From Polymorphobacter multimanifer (GTDB lineage: Bacteria > Pseudomonadota > Alphaproteobacteria > Sphingomonadales > Sphingomonadaceae): a DNA stretch of 64,000 nt. Under the pieces are notes generated by a model. It made no database searches. It was not told the origin of the DNA and saw nothing but the letters and a program-made list of their open reading frames with translations. The translations under genes and the position numbers were made by a program. The stretch covers positions 1 to 64,000 of the forward strand of contig NZ_JACIIV010000017.1 of assembly GCF_014205635.1 (NCBI RefSeq), read 5' to 3'. Shown here piece after piece: positions 26,510 through 36,910 of the stretch; positions within the stretch are counted from its first letter, which is position 1; each line of letters opens with the position of its first letter.

Positions 26510-27973
26510 GTGACAACGTTGCGCCATGACGCGCAGGGTGCGGCGCAAGGGGCGTGGTGCGGCATGGGCGCGTGCCAGGCTTGTCTGGTGAATGTGGACG
26601 GCGTTTCCAACCGCCGGGCATGCATGGTTAAGGTGGCGGACGGGATGGTGGCGGTACCCGGCGGGGGCCTTGAGGGGCTGTCGGCGGGTAGCGGAGGGGC
26701 GATTGAAGGGTTTCTGCGGCGGGCGGCGGACCTGCCCGAGCGGCGGCCCGATGTGCTGGTGATCGGTGCCGGGCCGGCGGGGCTTGCGGCAGCGCTGGTG
26801 GCGCGGCGCGCGGGCGCCGAGGTGCTGCTGCTCGATGAACGCGGCAGTGCCGGCGGGCAATATTACAAGCAGCCGGCGGTGACCGCCGGGCCGGCGGCGG
26901 ACGCACAGGCGCGCGAGGGGGCGGCGCTGATCACCGAGGCTCTGGCGGCGGGGGTGGAGATGCTTGCCGACACGCTGGTGTGGGGCGCGTATCCGGGGCC
27001 GGTGTTTGTTGCCAGCCGCGGTGGGGCTTCGTTCCGGGTGGTGCCCGGCGCAACGGTGATCGCGACCGGGGCGCAGGAAGTGGCGTGGCCGGTGCCGGGG
27101 TGGACGCTGCCGGGGGTGATGACCACCGGGGCGGTGCAGGGGATGTGGCGGACGGCGCGGCGGGTGCCGCCGGGGCGGATCGTGATTGCCGGCAATGGGC
27201 CGCTCAACCTGCAGTTGGCGGCGGAGCTCGTCGCAGCGGGGGCGAACGTGGTGGCGCTGGTGGAGGCGGCGCGGGCGCCGGGGATCGGGCAGGCGGGGGT
27301 GGTGGCGCGGATGGCGGCGAGTGCGCCGGGGCTGGTGCGGCAGGGCCTTGCCTATCGGTTGCGGCTGCGCGGGGTGCGGATGCTGTGGGGGGCGCAGGTG
27401 CGGGCGGTGCGGCCGGGCCTCGAGATCGAGACCGACACCGGGCAGGTGCTCGCGGCCGATACGCTGTGCCTGGGCTATGAGCTGGCGCCGGCGGATGAGC
27501 TGGGGCGGGGGCTCGGGCAACAGCCCGGAGTGTTTTCGGCGGGCGATTGCACCACGATCGGCGGCGCGCATGTGGCGGCGGCGGCGGGGGCGCTGGCGGG
27601 GGCGGCGGCGGCGCGGCACCTGGGGCTGGTGGCCGATGCCGGTGATGCCGAAGTGCGATTGGCGCGGCACCGGGGTTTTCAGGCAGCGCTGTGGACGCTG
27701 TTTGCGCCGGCGCGGCCTTTGGTCGGGCATCTGACGGCCGAGACGATCGTCTGCCGCTGCGAAGGCGTGACCGCCGGCGATGTGGCGGCGGCGCAGGCCG
27801 CAGGCGCGGCGAGCCATGCCGCGATCAAGCAGGCGACGCGGCTGGGGATGGGGCCGTGCCAGGGGCGGAGCTGCGCGCCGCTGCTGGCACGGCTGGCGCC
27901 CGAGGCAATGCCCGCCGGGCTGGCGCCGCGAGCACCGGTCCGGCCAGTGCGGATTGCGGACCTGGCGCGGTGA
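26510..27973 (+). CDS. iron-sulphur/FAD subunit of an amino-acid or opine dehydrogenase (HcnA+HcnB / OoxA-like fusion)
   Basis: The product has an N-terminal [2Fe-2S] domain (C17, C22, C25, C38), an FAD motif (VLVIGAGPAGLAAAL), an NAD-type motif (IVIAGNGPLNLQLAAEL), FSAGDCTTIGG, and a C-terminal BFD-like [2Fe-2S] domain (CRCEGVT to GPCQGRSC). It is a fusion of what are HcnA and HcnB in cyanide synthase, or LhpE and LhpF in hydroxyproline dehydrogenase. GTG 26510 is the first standard start codon, but the frame is open back to 26408 and encodes ferredoxin-like sequence (IAIFWDGRRLPARPGESLLA) needed for the first strands. The true start is probably a non-standard ATC or ATT at 26420-26438, coupled to the hydrolase stop. 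It overlaps the next gene by 4 bases; together they would form the dehydrogenase. Confidence 0.83.
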   Translation: MTTLRHDAQGAAQGAWCGMGACQACLVNVDGVSNRRACMVKVADGMVAVPGGGLEGLSAGSGGAIEGFLRRAADLPERRPDVLVIGAGPAGLAAALVARRAGAEVLLLDERGSAGGQYYKQPAVTAGPAADAQAREGAALITEALAAGVEMLADTLVWGAYPGPVFVASRGGASFRVVPGATVIATGAQEVAWPVPGWTLPGVMTTGAVQGMWRTARRVPPGRIVIAGNGPLNLQLAAELVAAGANVVALVEAARAPGIGQAGVVARMAASAPGLVRQGLAYRLRLRGVRMLWGAQVRAVRPGLEIETDTGQVLAADTLCLGYELAPADELGRGLGQQPGVFSAGDCTTIGGAHVAAAAGALAGAAAARHLGLVADAGDAEVRLARHRGFQAALWTLFAPARPLVGHLTAETIVCRCEGVTAGDVAAAQAAGAASHAAIKQATRLGMGPCQGRSCAPLLARLAPEAMPAGLAPRAPVRPVRIADLAR

Positions 27974-29163
27974 CACCAAGGTTACCGCAGCGGGCCGAGA
28001 CGGTGGTGATCGGCGGCGGCATTGTCGGCACCTGCATCGCCGGATTTCTCGCCGAGGCCGGGATGGCGGTGACCCTGCTCGATTCCGGTCATGCGGCAGG
28101 CTCCACGAGCAATGCCGGCAGCCTGCATGTGCAGATGCAGAGCCGGTTCATGCGGCTTTATCCGGCACAGGTGCCGGGGCTGGAGGCGCAGCTGCCGCTC
28201 TATCCGCTGGCAGTGCGGTTCTGGGCCGAGCTGGGCGCGCGGCTGGGGCTCGATTTCGAGATGAAGCTGACCGGCGGGCTGATGGTGGCCGAAAGCGAGG
28301 AGCAGCTGGCGTTTCTCGGCCACAAGGCGGCGCGCGAGCGGGCGCTGGGGCTCGATGTCGAAATTCTCGGGCGCAGCGATGTCGAGCGGATGGCGCCGTA
28401 TCTGGGGCCGGCGATCGTCGGCGCCGAACTCTGCCGCGACGAAGGCAAGCTCAACCCGCTCGCGGCGAACAAGGCACTTGCCGGATGGACGCGCGGGCTG
28501 GGGGTGGACCGGCGACCCGGAGTGCGGGTGACGGCGGTGGCGGCGGATACGGATGGCTTCGTGGTCGAGAGCGACGCCGGGCGGATGGCGTGCCGGCGGC
28601 TGGTGATTGCCGCAGCCTGGGACAGCGGGCGGCTGGCGGCACCCTTCGGACTGGCGATCCCGAGCGTGGCCGAGCCGCTCAACATCGCCATCACCGAGCC
28701 TGCGTCACCGCTGATCGGGCATCTGGTCCAGCATGCCGACCGGATGATCACGCTGAAGCAGCTCGGCTCGGGACAGGTGGTGATCGGCGGCGGCTGGCCG
28801 GCGCTGCCCGCTGCGGGCAATGCGGCGCCGGGACTGGAACTCGACAGCCTGATCGCCAGCGCGACACTGGGGCTGCATGTGGTGCCGGCACTCGGCCAGC
28901 TGCGGATCCTGCGCTGCTGGGCGGGGAACAACACCGTTGTCGACGGGCGCGGGGTGCTGGGGCGCGTGGCGGGCCATCCGGGGCTGGCGGTGGCGATCCC
29001 CGGGGACGCCGGCTACACGCTGGGACCACTCGCGGCACGGATGGTGGCCGACGATATTCTCGGCCGCGCACCGATGGTGGACATCGAACAGTTCCGCCCG
29101 GAGCGCTTCAATGTTGCGTTGCCCGCACAAGCGGCAGGCGACGGCGGAGGCAACGGGCAATAA
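27970..29163 (+). CDS. DAO-type FAD oxidoreductase, catalytic subunit (HcnC / OoxB-like)
   Basis: This 397-residue D-amino-acid-oxidase-fold flavoprotein has the dinucleotide motif VVIGGGIVGTCIAGFLAEAG at residues 12-31 and a typical substrate-binding strand later (KQLGSGQVVIGGGWPALP). The start is GTG overlapping the previous stop (GTGA at 27970-27973). In relatives it oxidises an imino acid, opine, D-proline-like compound or glycine and passes electrons to the iron-sulphur/FAD partner encoded just upstream. Which of these it uses cannot be decided from sequence; the nearby DHDPS-family enzyme would fit a hydroxyproline-like or branched D-amino-acid route. Confidence 0.85.
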   Translation: MTPRLPQRAETVVIGGGIVGTCIAGFLAEAGMAVTLLDSGHAAGSTSNAGSLHVQMQSRFMRLYPAQVPGLEAQLPLYPLAVRFWAELGARLGLDFEMKLTGGLMVAESEEQLAFLGHKAARERALGLDVEILGRSDVERMAPYLGPAIVGAELCRDEGKLNPLAANKALAGWTRGLGVDRRPGVRVTAVAADTDGFVVESDAGRMACRRLVIAAAWDSGRLAAPFGLAIPSVAEPLNIAITEPASPLIGHLVQHADRMITLKQLGSGQVVIGGGWPALPAAGNAAPGLELDSLIASATLGLHVVPALGQLRILRCWAGNNTVVDGRGVLGRVAGHPGLAVAIPGDAGYTLGPLAARMVADDILGRAPMVDIEQFRPERFNVALPAQAAGDGGGNGQ

Positions 29164-29329
29164 TCTTGGTCATACCTTTGTAATTGTTCGCATTTTTCTG
29201 GAATGGTTAAGGGCTTTCGGGGTCGGCTGGACTATGGTCCGCTGTTGTTGATGGTCTTGCACCGGACGACGGTCCGGCGGATGGTGGAACCGACGTGCCG
29301 GGGCGACAGGCGCGCAGGAGAAGGGGACG
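29164..29329 (+). promoter_or_regulatory. leader region of the ABC transporter operon
   Basis: This 166-bp gap is the only sizeable break in the + arm. It is AT-rich just after the dehydrogenase stop (29165-29210), so a separate promoter for the transporter operon is plausible. GGAGAAGGGG at about 29316 is the ribosome site for the binding-protein gene. Confidence 0.45.
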
Positions 29330-30679
29330 ATGACCGGCAAGCCAGCACTCAGCGACACGTCGTCGCTCTGCGACCGGCGGAGCGTGCTGGCGGCTGCGCT
29401 GGCGCTGCCGGTGGCGGCGTGCGGGGCGCCCGACGATCGCAAGCTGCTGCGCTGGTGGTCCCCGCAGGCCGCACCCGCGCAGGCGCGTGCCTACAAGGCA
29501 CAGATCAAGCGCTTCGAGGCGGCGAACCCCGGCTACCGCGTGGCCTTCGAGCAGACCTCGGACGATGGCTATCCCGCGCAGTTCGCCGCGGCCTTTGCCG
29601 CCGGGCAGGTGCCCAATATCGTGACGCACCTGCCGTCTTTCGCGGCGCAAAGCTATTATGCGCAAGGGCTGGTCGAGCCGATGGACGCCGTGGTGGCGAG
29701 CATTGGCGCCGACCGCTTTCTGCCCGGCGCCAATGCGCCGTATCTGGCAACGGACGGACGGCTGAGTGCGGTGGCGCTCGGCGGCACGGCGGTGGACATG
29801 CTGTGGCTGCGGCGCGACCTGATGGAAGCGGCGGGCCTTGCAGCACCCCCGCGCGACTGGGACGAACTGCGCGACGCCTGCCGGCGGATGCAGACGGCAC
29901 GGATCTATGGCGCCCCCCTGCCCTTTGGCACCAACAGCATGACATCCTTGGTGTTCATCTCCTTCATCCACCGCGCCGGCGGGCAGGTTTTTGCCCCCGA
30001 CCTGACACTGACGCTCGACAGCCCGGCGACCTATGCGGCGCTCGACTTCTACCGCTCGATGCGCGAATTCTGCCCGCCGAGCGCCAGCAGCTTCGGCTGG
30101 GCGGACAGCCTCAATGCCTTTGTTTCGGGTGCCACGGCGACGGGCATCTATGGCGGGCGGGTGCTGGTGAATGTGGCGCGGCAGAACCCGGCGATGGCGC
30201 GACAGCTGCTCTGCGTCCCCTACCCCGGCCAGACCGCAGCAACGCCGGCCTGGACCTTCAACGATTTTCCTTGCCTGTTCATCCCCAAAGGCGCGAGCGA
30301 AATGGCGGCCACGCGCGCGCTCGCGGTCTCGCTCTACGAGCCCGAGGGTTATATCGGGCAGATGCTGGCTGCACCCGGCCATGTGCTGCCGGTGCTGCGC
30401 GGGATCACCAACAGCCCGGACTATTCCGGCAATCCGATCACCACGATGTTTGCCAAGGAAATCGCCACGATGACGGCGGCGGCGGCGGCGGGGCATAATC
30501 TGGGCTTCGAGAGCGCTGCACATGCGCCCAATGTGAAGGCGGGCGAGATCATCGCCAGCAACGCCATTGCCGAGATGGTGCAGCGGGTGACGATTTCGGG
30601 CGAACCGGCGAAAGCCGCTGTGGCGCGGGCGACCGACCGCATCGCGGCCATCATGCGCGCCGGGACCGACCGCGGATGA
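29330..30679 (+). CDS. ABC transporter solute-binding lipoprotein (family 1, UgpB/MalE type)
   Basis: This 449-residue lipoprotein has RR at 16-17, a hydrophobic stretch and a lipobox ending VAAC31, so it should be anchored in the membrane and face the periplasm. The rest matches family 1 extracellular solute-binding proteins (for example AYKAQIKRFEAANPGYRV and WTFNDFPCLFIPKGA near the C terminus). The family binds glycerol-3-phosphate, maltodextrins and many other sugars or glycosides. Its stop overlaps the first permease start. The ligand is unknown, but the enzymes downstream suggest a sugar-like or polyol-like moiety. Confidence 0.88.
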   Translation: MTGKPALSDTSSLCDRRSVLAAALALPVAACGAPDDRKLLRWWSPQAAPAQARAYKAQIKRFEAANPGYRVAFEQTSDDGYPAQFAAAFAAGQVPNIVTHLPSFAAQSYYAQGLVEPMDAVVASIGADRFLPGANAPYLATDGRLSAVALGGTAVDMLWLRRDLMEAAGLAAPPRDWDELRDACRRMQTARIYGAPLPFGTNSMTSLVFISFIHRAGGQVFAPDLTLTLDSPATYAALDFYRSMREFCPPSASSFGWADSLNAFVSGATATGIYGGRVLVNVARQNPAMARQLLCVPYPGQTAATPAWTFNDFPCLFIPKGASEMAATRALAVSLYEPEGYIGQMLAAPGHVLPVLRGITNSPDYSGNPITTMFAKEIATMTAAAAAGHNLGFESAAHAPNVKAGEIIASNAIAEMVQRVTISGEPAKAAVARATDRIAAIMRAGTDRG

Positions 30680-31566
30680 TGGCGGCGACCGCAAAGCTGC
30701 GCGGCGACGGCTGGCTGGGGCCGCTGCTGATCGCCCCGGTGGTAGTCGTGCTGGGGGCGGTGATCGGCTATCCGCTGTTCACCGCACTGGCGCTGTCGCT
30801 GTTCGAGGTCGACACGCCGACGCTGCGCGCCAGCTTTGCCGGCATCGGCAATTACGCCGAACTGCTCGGGCCGGGCGGGCGCTTCTGGCCTGCACTCGGC
30901 GTGACTTTGGTGTGGACGGCGGCGACGCTGGCGCTGCAGGTCGTGCTCGGGGTGGCGATGGCGCTGCTGCTCAACCGTGACCTGTGGTTGCGCAGCCTGG
31001 CGCGCAGCCTCGTGCTGTTTCCCTATTTCGTGTCGACGGTGGTGGCGGTGCTGGTGTGGCGCTGGCTGTTCAACGACCTGTTCGGGCTCGCCAACCAGGG
31101 GCTGATGGCGCTGGGTGTGATCGAGGCGCCGATCGACTGGCTGGGGACGATGCCCAATGCGCTCTTGAGCGTGATCGTCGTGGGGGCGTGGAAGTTCTTT
31201 CCGTTCGTCGTGATCGCGGTGCTGGCGCGGCTGCAGACGATTCCGGAATCGCTCTACGACGCGGCGCGGCTCGACGGCGCCGGGGCCTGGGGGCGCTTTC
31301 GCGATGTGACGCTGCCGCAGATCGGCGAGGTGCTGGGCATCGTCGTGCTGCTGCGGGCGATCTGGGATTTCAAGGAATTCGACCTGATTTACCTGCTGAC
31401 CGGCGGCGGGCCGGTGGATGCCACGCGGACCCTGCCGCTGACCGTCTATCAGGAGGCCTTCGGGCTGAACCGGATGGGGATGGCGGCGGCCTATGCGGTG
31501 GCGATGATGATCGTGATGCTCGGGTTCTTCGTCGCCTATCGGCTCGCCGTGCGGGGAAGGTCGTGA
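30676..31566 (+). CDS. carbohydrate ABC transporter permease 1 (UgpA/MalF type)
   Basis: This 296-residue inner-membrane protein has six predicted helices, starting with GPLLIAPVVVVLGAVIGY, and the cytoplasmic EAA loop of binding-protein-dependent permeases (SLYDAARLDGAGAWGRFRDVTLPQI). The ATG overlaps the binding-protein stop and its own stop overlaps the GTG of permease 2. It forms the translocation pore as a heterodimer with the next gene product. Confidence 0.9.
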   Translation: MMAATAKLRGDGWLGPLLIAPVVVVLGAVIGYPLFTALALSLFEVDTPTLRASFAGIGNYAELLGPGGRFWPALGVTLVWTAATLALQVVLGVAMALLLNRDLWLRSLARSLVLFPYFVSTVVAVLVWRWLFNDLFGLANQGLMALGVIEAPIDWLGTMPNALLSVIVVGAWKFFPFVVIAVLARLQTIPESLYDAARLDGAGAWGRFRDVTLPQIGEVLGIVVLLRAIWDFKEFDLIYLLTGGGPVDATRTLPLTVYQEAFGLNRMGMAAAYAVAMMIVMLGFFVAYRLAVRGRS

Positions 31567-32392
31567 AGGGCCGGCTCGCGCGCTGGGGCTGGAGCCTGTT
31601 TGCCTGGGGGCTGATCCTGCTGGTGGCCGCACCTCTGGTGTGGATGGTGGCGACATCGCTCAAGCCCGAGGACGAGGTGTTCTCGCTCGAACCGGCGTTG
31701 CTGCCCGAGGAACCGACGCTCGAACATTATGCAACGTTGCTGACCGAGACCGGCTTTGCCGGCTATTTCGCCAATTCGGCGACCATTGCCACCGCGACGA
31801 CGGTGGTGGTGGTGGGGCTGGCGGTGCTGGGGGCCTTCAGCCTGGCGCGGTTTCGATACCGGGGGCGCGAGACGATCGCCTCGGCGGTGCTGCTTTGCTA
31901 CATGCTGCCGTCGGTGGTGCTGATCATCCCGCTCTACCTGATGATGGTGAAGCTGGGGCTGGCCAACACCATCGCCAGCCTCGTCATCGCCTATACGAGC
32001 TTTGCGCTGCCCTATGCGCTGTGGCTGCTGCGGACCTTCATGGCGGCGATTCCAGCCGAGATCGAGCAAGCGGCGCTGATCGACGGGGCGTCGCGGATGG
32101 GGGCGTTCTTCGATGTGCTGCTGCCGCAGGCGCTGCCGGGGATCATCTCGACGGCGCTGTTCACCTTCATCCTCGCGTGGAACGAGTATCTGTTCGCGCT
32201 GGTGCTGGTGAACGCCGATGATGTGCGGCCGCTGACCACCGGCGTGATGACGATGCTGGTGAGCGGCTTCAACATCGAATGGTCGCTGCTGATGGCGGCA
32301 TCGGTGATGATGAGCGTGCCGCTGATCATCATCCTGGCGTTTCTGCAGGGCTATCTGGTCAAGGGCTTCGGCGCCGGCGCGGTGAAGGGCTG

Positions 32393-32393
<1 letters not shown>
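31563..32393 (+). CDS. carbohydrate ABC transporter permease 2 (UgpE/MalG type)
   Basis: This 276-residue inner-membrane protein has six helices and the EAA loop IEQAALIDGASRMGAFFDVLLP. The start is GTG 31563, overlapping the previous stop by 4 bases. It is the second pore subunit of the importer, and its stop overlaps the ATG of the ATPase gene. Confidence 0.9.
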
Positions 32394-33467
<1,074 letters not shown>

Positions 33468-33487
<20 letters not shown>

Positions 33488-34415
33488 GAACGACTTCGAC
33501 TGGCACGGCCCGATGCCGGCGGTGACCACGCCCTTCACCACCGCGGGCGGCGTGGACCATGATGCGCTGGCGGCGAACATCGACCGACTGATGGGCGAGG
33601 GCGCCACCGGCGTGCTGGTGGGCGGCTGCACCGGCGAGTTCTGGGCGCTGACGCATGACGAGCGGGTGGCGCTGACGGCGGTGGCGCGCGAGGCGCTGGC
33701 GGCACGCGGCACGCTGATTGTGGCGACGGGGGCGGCGACGGCGGCGGAGACGATCGTGCTGACGCGCGCGGCGGAGCGCAATGGCGCCGATGTGGCCCTG
33801 GTGCTGCCGAGCTATTTCATTGCGCTGACGCCTGACGAGATCGTGGCGCATTACCGCGAGGTGGGGGCGGCCTGCGGGCTGCCGCTGATGCTCTACAACA
33901 TCCCGGGCAACGCGGGGAATGCACTGACGCCGGACATTCTCGATCGGCTCGCCGAGCTGCCGACGGTGGTGGCGCTGAAGGAGAGCAGCGGCGACTGGAA
34001 CAACTTTTATGCCAGCCTGCTGCGCGTGGGCGACCGGTTGCGGGTGTTTTGCGGGCCATCGTCGCTGTTCGGCGTGCCGGCGATGCTGGCGGGCGCCGAT
34101 GGCACGATCGACTGTTTTCCCAACATGTGGCGGCCAGGCGGGCTCGAGCTTTGCCATGCGGCGAAGCGCGGTGATCTGGAGGCAGCGCATGCGCTGCAGC
34201 GCACCGGGCAGCGGCTGACGAAGCTGTTCACCAGCGACGGGATGTCGCTCTATCCGGCGACCAAGGCGGCGATGGACCTGCTCGGGCTGCCCGGCGGGGG
34301 CCGGCCGCGGGGGCCGCTGCAACCGCTGACGAAGGCGCAGATGGCGCATCTCGAGCGGGGGCTGGCCGACCTCGGGTTCGGGGGCAGCGTGCCCGCCACT
34401 GCGATTTCGGCCTGA
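33468..34415 (+). CDS. DHDPS/NAL-family lyase or aldolase
   Basis: This 315-residue TIM-barrel enzyme has the family signatures GCTGEF (GxTGE pyruvate-binding motif), catalytic Tyr in LYNIPGN and Schiff-base Lys in VALKESSGD. The family includes dihydrodipicolinate synthase, N-acetylneuraminate lyase, 2-keto-3-deoxy sugar acid aldolases and pyrroline-4-hydroxy-2-carboxylate deaminase. Placement inside an importer operon argues for a catabolic member rather than lysine synthesis. Later Met codons at 33477 and 33480 could also be the start; the first overlaps the ATPase gene by 20 bases. Confidence 0.88.
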
Positions 34416-34425
34416 GGAGAGGCAC

Positions 34426-35208
34426 ATGGACCTGCACATCAAGGGGCGTCACGCGCTGGTCTGCGGTGCCAGCAAGGGGCTGGGGCATGCGGCGGCGGAG
34501 TCGCTGGCGCGCGAGGGGGTGAATTTGACACTGGTTTCGCGCGGGGCGGCACTGCTCGAGGATGTGGCGGCGCAGCTGCGGGCCGAGCATGGCGTGACGG
34601 TGGCGACGGTGGCGGCCGATATCACCACGGCGGAAGGCCGCGCGGCGATTCTGACGGCGTGTCCGGACCCCGACATCCTGGTCGCCAACCCCGGGGTGCG
34701 GCAGACCCCAGAGAACTTCCGGACGCTGGACCGCGCCGGATGGGATGGCTGGATGGAAGCGCATTTCTTCGCGACGCTCGAGCTGATCAACGCCGTGGTG
34801 CCGGGGATGTGCGAACGGCGTTTCGGGCGAATCGTCAATATCTCGGTGAGCTTCATCAAGTTTCCGCAGGTCAATTTCGGGCCAAGCCATGCGGCACGGC
34901 TGGCGCTGGCGGGGGCGATCGGCGCGATGGTGCGCGAGCTTGTGGCGCACAATGTCGTCATCAATTCGGTGCTGCCGGGGTTTTTCGACACCGAGGCGCT
35001 GCAGACCAACCTCCATGGCCATGCCGCACGCGGCAACACCACCTATGAGGCGATTGTGGAGAACCGGCTGCAATCGACGCCGGCCGGGCGCTTTGCCGAT
35101 CCGGCGGAGTGCGGGGACCTCATCGCCTATCTGTGCAGCGCGCAGAATGGCTATATGACCGGGCAGAACATCGTCAACGACGGCGGTGTGTACCAGGGGC
35201 TGTTCTGA
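34426..35208 (+). CDS. atypical short-chain dehydrogenase/reductase (BKR-like, no YxxxK)
   Basis: This 260-residue Rossmann protein has the SDR cofactor motif GASKGLG (TGxxxGxG type), ADIT, and a modified ANPG in place of NNAG. The catalytic YxxxK is absent: the region reads NFGPSHAARLALAG. That pattern is typical of the FabG-like subgroup often annotated as atypical BKR, which still binds cofactor; some may use other catalytic residues. It lies 10 bases after the lyase gene and overlaps the next SDR start by one base. Substrate unknown. Confidence 0.82.
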   Translation: MDLHIKGRHALVCGASKGLGHAAAESLAREGVNLTLVSRGAALLEDVAAQLRAEHGVTVATVAADITTAEGRAAILTACPDPDILVANPGVRQTPENFRTLDRAGWDGWMEAHFFATLELINAVVPGMCERRFGRIVNISVSFIKFPQVNFGPSHAARLALAGAIGAMVRELVAHNVVINSVLPGFFDTEALQTNLHGHAARGNTTYEAIVENRLQSTPAGRFADPAECGDLIAYLCSAQNGYMTGQNIVNDGGVYQGLF

Positions 35209-35903
35209 TGCTGGCGGCGGCCGACCGGGTGGTGATGATCTCGGGGACCGGGCGGGGCATCGGCCGGGCGATCGCCGAGCGGCTTGAGGCCGAGGGTTTT
35301 CGGTTGTCGCTGGGCAACCGGCGGCCGGGGAGCGGTTTTCCGGGCGCCTTCCATCACCGGTTCGATGCCGAGGTGGCCGAGACCGCTTCGGCCTGGGTGG
35401 CGGCGACGGTGGCCGCATTCGGGCGGATCGACGCGCTCATCAACAATGCCGGGACGCTGACGCCGTTCACGCTGGCAACCGGCAGCGAAGCCGAGCTCGA
35501 CCGGCACTGGGCGGTGAACGTCAAGGCGCCGCTGCGGCTGATCCGGGCCGCCATGCCGTATCTGGAGGCATCCGGGCGGGGGCGGATCGTCACCATCGCG
35601 TCCACCGACGGCAAGCGCGTGCGACCGGGAAGCGCGCTGGCCTATGCGATGACCAAGCATGCCGTGGTGGCGCTGACGCATGCGGCGCGGCTGGAAGGCT
35701 GGGACAAGGGGGTGCGCGCGACCGCACTTTGCCCCGGGGCGGTCGATACCGATCTGATCGCCGACCTGCCCGGCGTGACGCCCAAGGCCGATCGCATGCA
35801 GCCCGCAACCGTGGCCGAGGCCGTGGCGTTCCTGCTGTCGCTGCCCAACACCGCCTCGGTGGCGGAGCTGGTGATGAACACGCGGATGGAGCCGAGCCTC
35901 TAG
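35208..35903 (+). CDS. classical short-chain dehydrogenase/reductase
   Basis: This 231-residue enzyme has GTGRGIG, NNAG, catalytic Ser in TIASTDG, and a canonical YAMTK (YxxxK), so it should be active with NAD(P). It ends the + arm; its TAG stop overlaps the stop codon of the convergent LysR gene. Together with the previous SDR it could oxidise or reduce an alcohol/ketone on the compound imported by the operon. Confidence 0.88.
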   Translation: MLAAADRVVMISGTGRGIGRAIAERLEAEGFRLSLGNRRPGSGFPGAFHHRFDAEVAETASAWVAATVAAFGRIDALINNAGTLTPFTLATGSEAELDRHWAVNVKAPLRLIRAAMPYLEASGRGRIVTIASTDGKRVRPGSALAYAMTKHAVVALTHAARLEGWDKGVRATALCPGAVDTDLIADLPGVTPKADRMQPATVAEAVAFLLSLPNTASVAELVMNTRMEPSL

Positions 35904-36829
35904 CCGGTCCGGGTTGCTGGCGAATCGAGTTCGAACAGTGCGCGGAAGCGACCCTGCAGGGTGGTGAGCATCCGCGCCGGCACGCCTTCGAGCTGGCGGC
36001 CGATGCGGTGGACGAGGGCGATGCGCTCCTCCTCTTCCTCGACGCCGATCAGCGGCAGCGCCACGAGCTCGCCGGCGCGGAGATCGTCGACGATGGCAAT
36101 GTGCGGCAGCACGGTGATCGATTCGCCCTGCTTGACGATGGCGCGCATCGTGTGGATCGAATCGGTGGTGAGCGCCGGCTTCAGCCGCAGGTGCTGGCGG
36201 ATTTCGGCGGCGGCGAGAACCTGCCGGATGCGGAAGCCGTTGGGCGGCAGGCACAGCGTATGCCGGGCGAGATCGGCCAGCGTGAGGCCCTGGCTGCGCG
36301 CGGCGGGATGATCGGGGGCGCAGACGGCGTGCAGCGGCTGCGCCATCGACACGCGGGTGCGCAGGCGCGGCTCGCCGGCCATGGTGAAGATGACCGCCAT
36401 ATGGGCCTCGTCGTTGATGACAAGGCGCGCGGCATCGGGCGTCGTGGCGGTGCGGATGGTGACCGAGACGCCGGGATGACGGTGCTGGAAATCGGCGATG
36501 AGCTGCATGAAGGCGCGGCACAGGAAGCCTTCGCCGACGGCGACTTCGACATGGCCGAGCTTGACCTCGAGAAGCTGCTGGATCTGCGCGAACAGATGCT
36601 CGCGGCTCGCCATCTGCGATTTGTAGTGCTCGTAGGTGAGCTGGCCGGCTTCGGTCAGCCGGATGGTGCGGCGGCCACGCTCGAAGAGCGGGATGCCGAG
36701 ATCCTTTTCGAGCGTGGCGATCTGGCGGCTGACCGAGGACACGGCAACGCCGATGCGGTCGCTGGCGAGGCGCATCGATCCCAAGGTCGCGGTCTCGTAG
36801 AAATAGTGCAGGGCCGCATCGGTGATCAC
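35900..36829 (-). CDS. LysR-family transcriptional regulator
   Basis: This is a LysR regulator of about 309 residues with an N-terminal winged HTH (ALHYFYETATLGSMRLASDR, then VSRQIATLEKDLGIPLFERG) and a ligand-binding domain of the periplasmic-binding type. The GTG at 36829 gives the typical length; an upstream TTG at 36850 would add 7 residues. It lies downstream of the M24 genes on the same strand and converges with the SDR gene, rather than diverging from its target as LysR genes usually do. It probably senses a metabolite of the locus. Confidence 0.88.
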   Translation of the reverse strand: MITDAALHYFYETATLGSMRLASDRIGVAVSSVSRQIATLEKDLGIPLFERGRRTIRLTEAGQLTYEHYKSQMASREHLFAQIQQLLEVKLGHVEVAVGEGFLCRAFMQLIADFQHRHPGVSVTIRTATTPDAARLVINDEAHMAVIFTMAGEPRLRTRVSMAQPLHAVCAPDHPAARSQGLTLADLARHTLCLPPNGFRIRQVLAAAEIRQHLRLKPALTTDSIHTMRAIVKQGESITVLPHIAIVDDLRAGELVALPLIGVEEEEERIALVHRIGRQLEGVPARMLTTLQGRFRALFELDSPATRTG

Positions 36830-36854
36830 GCCAAATTCTCGCTCAAGCAACCAA

Positions 36855-36876
36855 CCCGGGCGTCATGCGCCCCGGG
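36855..36876 (-). terminator. hairpin between the M24 gene and the LysR gene
   Basis: Inverted repeat CCCGGGCG / CGCCCCGGG (one unpaired base) around loop TCATG, lying between the M24 stop at 36911 and the LysR start. No clear T run follows on the - strand, so it may weaken rather than end transcription. Confidence 0.4.
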
Positions 36877-36910
36877 CGCGGGTTAGGCAATCTGCGCGAG
36901 GGTGAGAGGA

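Noticed and set aside
26510-29163. Hydrogen cyanide synthase (hcnABC)
   Set aside because: Domain order fits, but the same architecture serves opine, D-proline and hydroxyproline dehydrogenases; the locus context favours catabolism, so no hcn symbol is given.
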